6,025 nucleotides of DNA from Candidatus Kuenenia stuttgartensis (GTDB lineage Bacteria; Planctomycetota; Planctomycetia; Isosphaerales; Isosphaeraceae): contig CAMBZY010000211.1 in assembly GCA_945872325.1 (NCBI GenBank), forward strand, positions 1 through 6,025. Reading direction: 5' to 3'. Both the position numbers and the translations under genes were made by a program. Under the pieces are notes generated by a model. That model did not search any database and was not told the origin of the DNA. It saw nothing but the letters and a program-made list of their open reading frames with translations. Of this stretch, positions 5,870 to 6,025 are shown in pieces (the stretch's first letter is position 1; every line of letters begins with the position of its first letter).

Positions 5870-5899
5870 TTGCGCTCTTTGAAGTTGCGCTTTTTGGAT
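5870..5899 (+). repeat. Imperfect 15-bp tandem repeat
   Basis: TTGCGCTCTTTGAAG (5870-5884) is followed directly by TTGCGCTTTTTGGAT (5885-5899), matching at 12 of 15 positions. It lies about 105 bases before the gene starting at 6004, so it could be an upstream binding site or a chance duplication. Confidence 0.45.
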
Positions 5900-5922
5900 A
5901 TTTTGCATTTTCCGGATAAAGA

Positions 5923-6016
5923 AGGCTCCTACACTTCTGAAAATTCGGGCATGATACGTCTGCTTAAAGACCAAGACCAAACCATCAGAGGAAGGAGCCT
6001 CCGATGCTTATCATGC
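5923..6016 (+). promoter_or_regulatory. Leader of the right-edge gene with two interlocking pairings that could hide its ribosome-binding site
   Basis: AGGCTCCT (5923-5930) is complementary to AGGAGCCT (5993-6000), which contains the ribosome-binding site. GCATGATA (5949-5956) is complementary to TATCATGC (6009-6016), just inside the coding start. The order of the arms is A-B-A'-B', so forming both in one RNA would make a pseudoknot. Forming either alone would be a long-range hairpin near the start codon. It is seen only as complementarity. Confidence 0.3.
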
Positions 6017-6025
6017 AAAATGCTC
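6004..6025 (+). CDS. First seven codons of a rightward gene cut by the right edge
   Basis: An ATG at 6004 begins MLIMQNA and runs to the window end. It is preceded by a strong purine-rich ribosome-binding site, GAGGAAGGAG at 5988-5997, 6 bases upstream, which is the main reason to call a gene. A second in-frame ATG at 6013 is less well placed. Nothing can be said about the product. Confidence 0.5.

Larger units (their letters stand above)
5555..6003. other. Intergenic region of about 450 bases without a convincing gene
   Basis: I see no credible coding frame here. A leftward frame 5690-5980 starts with TTG, is rich in Cys, His and Gln, has no recognisable domain and runs through the leader of the next gene. 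An 11-codon rightward frame at 5658-5693 has a strong GGAGGTG element before its ATG but may be chance. The region holds a TGTTAC direct repeat (5668-5683), a 15-bp imperfect tandem repeat (5870-5899) and the leader structure described at the right edge. It should contain the promoters of the leftward lipoprotein gene and of the rightward gene starting at 6004. I could not place either promoter with confidence. Confidence 0.6.

Noticed and set aside
5690..5980. Leftward open frame of 96 codons in the right intergenic region
   Set aside because: Starts with TTG, has no convincing ribosome-binding site, has odd composition (many Cys, Gln, His), has no domain, and covers the leader of the rightward gene. 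Its KAQLQRAQARA stretch merely translates the 15-bp tandem repeat.
5860..6025. Right edge as the end of an insertion sequence
   Set aside because: The short inverted matches (5923-5930 with 5993-6000, 5949-5956 with 6009-6016) interlock rather than flank a unit, no target-site duplication is visible, and only seven codons of the gene are present.

Overview
The window reads as a stretch of planctomycete chromosome. The strongest sign is a DUF1559 protein with a type IV prepilin-like N-terminus and the C-terminal H...FADGS motif, a family greatly expanded in Planctomycetes. Two very small lipoproteins and a fused ThiS-ThiG protein agree with this. Base composition looks moderate, near 50-55% GC by eye. 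A relative of Planctopirus or Schlesneria would fit, but genus is a guess.

Left part (1-1210): a leftward pair made of a 60-residue lipoprotein and the start of a secreted or anchored protein that runs off the left edge. A candidate sigma-70-type promoter lies upstream of the pair. A rightward gene follows for a 192-residue single-span membrane protein of unknown function. It converges on a leftward TolC-family gene, and one hairpin at 1186-1210 overlaps both stop codons.

Centre (1204-4200): the TolC-family outer membrane efflux gene, which appears to stand alone, and the divergent thiazole synthase gene in which the sulfur carrier ThiS is fused in front of ThiG. The shared upstream region (2806-3090) holds a CAGGTC inverted repeat near the tolC start and a good promoter with a perfect TATAAT for thiSG. 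That promoter lies inside the longest open frame of thiSG and therefore sets the real start further downstream.

Right part (4158-6025): a leftward pair, small lipoprotein then DUF1559 pseudopilin-like protein, ends in a hairpin terminator shared with the convergent thiSG. About 450 bases without a convincing gene follow (5555-6003), holding short direct repeats. At the extreme right a new rightward gene begins behind a strong ribosome-binding site, whose leader can form two interlocking 8-bp pairings.

The genes do not form one pathway. ThiSG belongs to thiamine biosynthesis, TolC to efflux across the outer membrane, and the lipoprotein/DUF1559 units to the cell envelope. No clear mobile element, CRISPR array or RNA gene is visible. 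I see no defence or other wholly new system. The most useful leads are the internal Gly-Gly of the ThiS-ThiG fusion, the mini-lipoprotein units, and the leader structure at the right edge.
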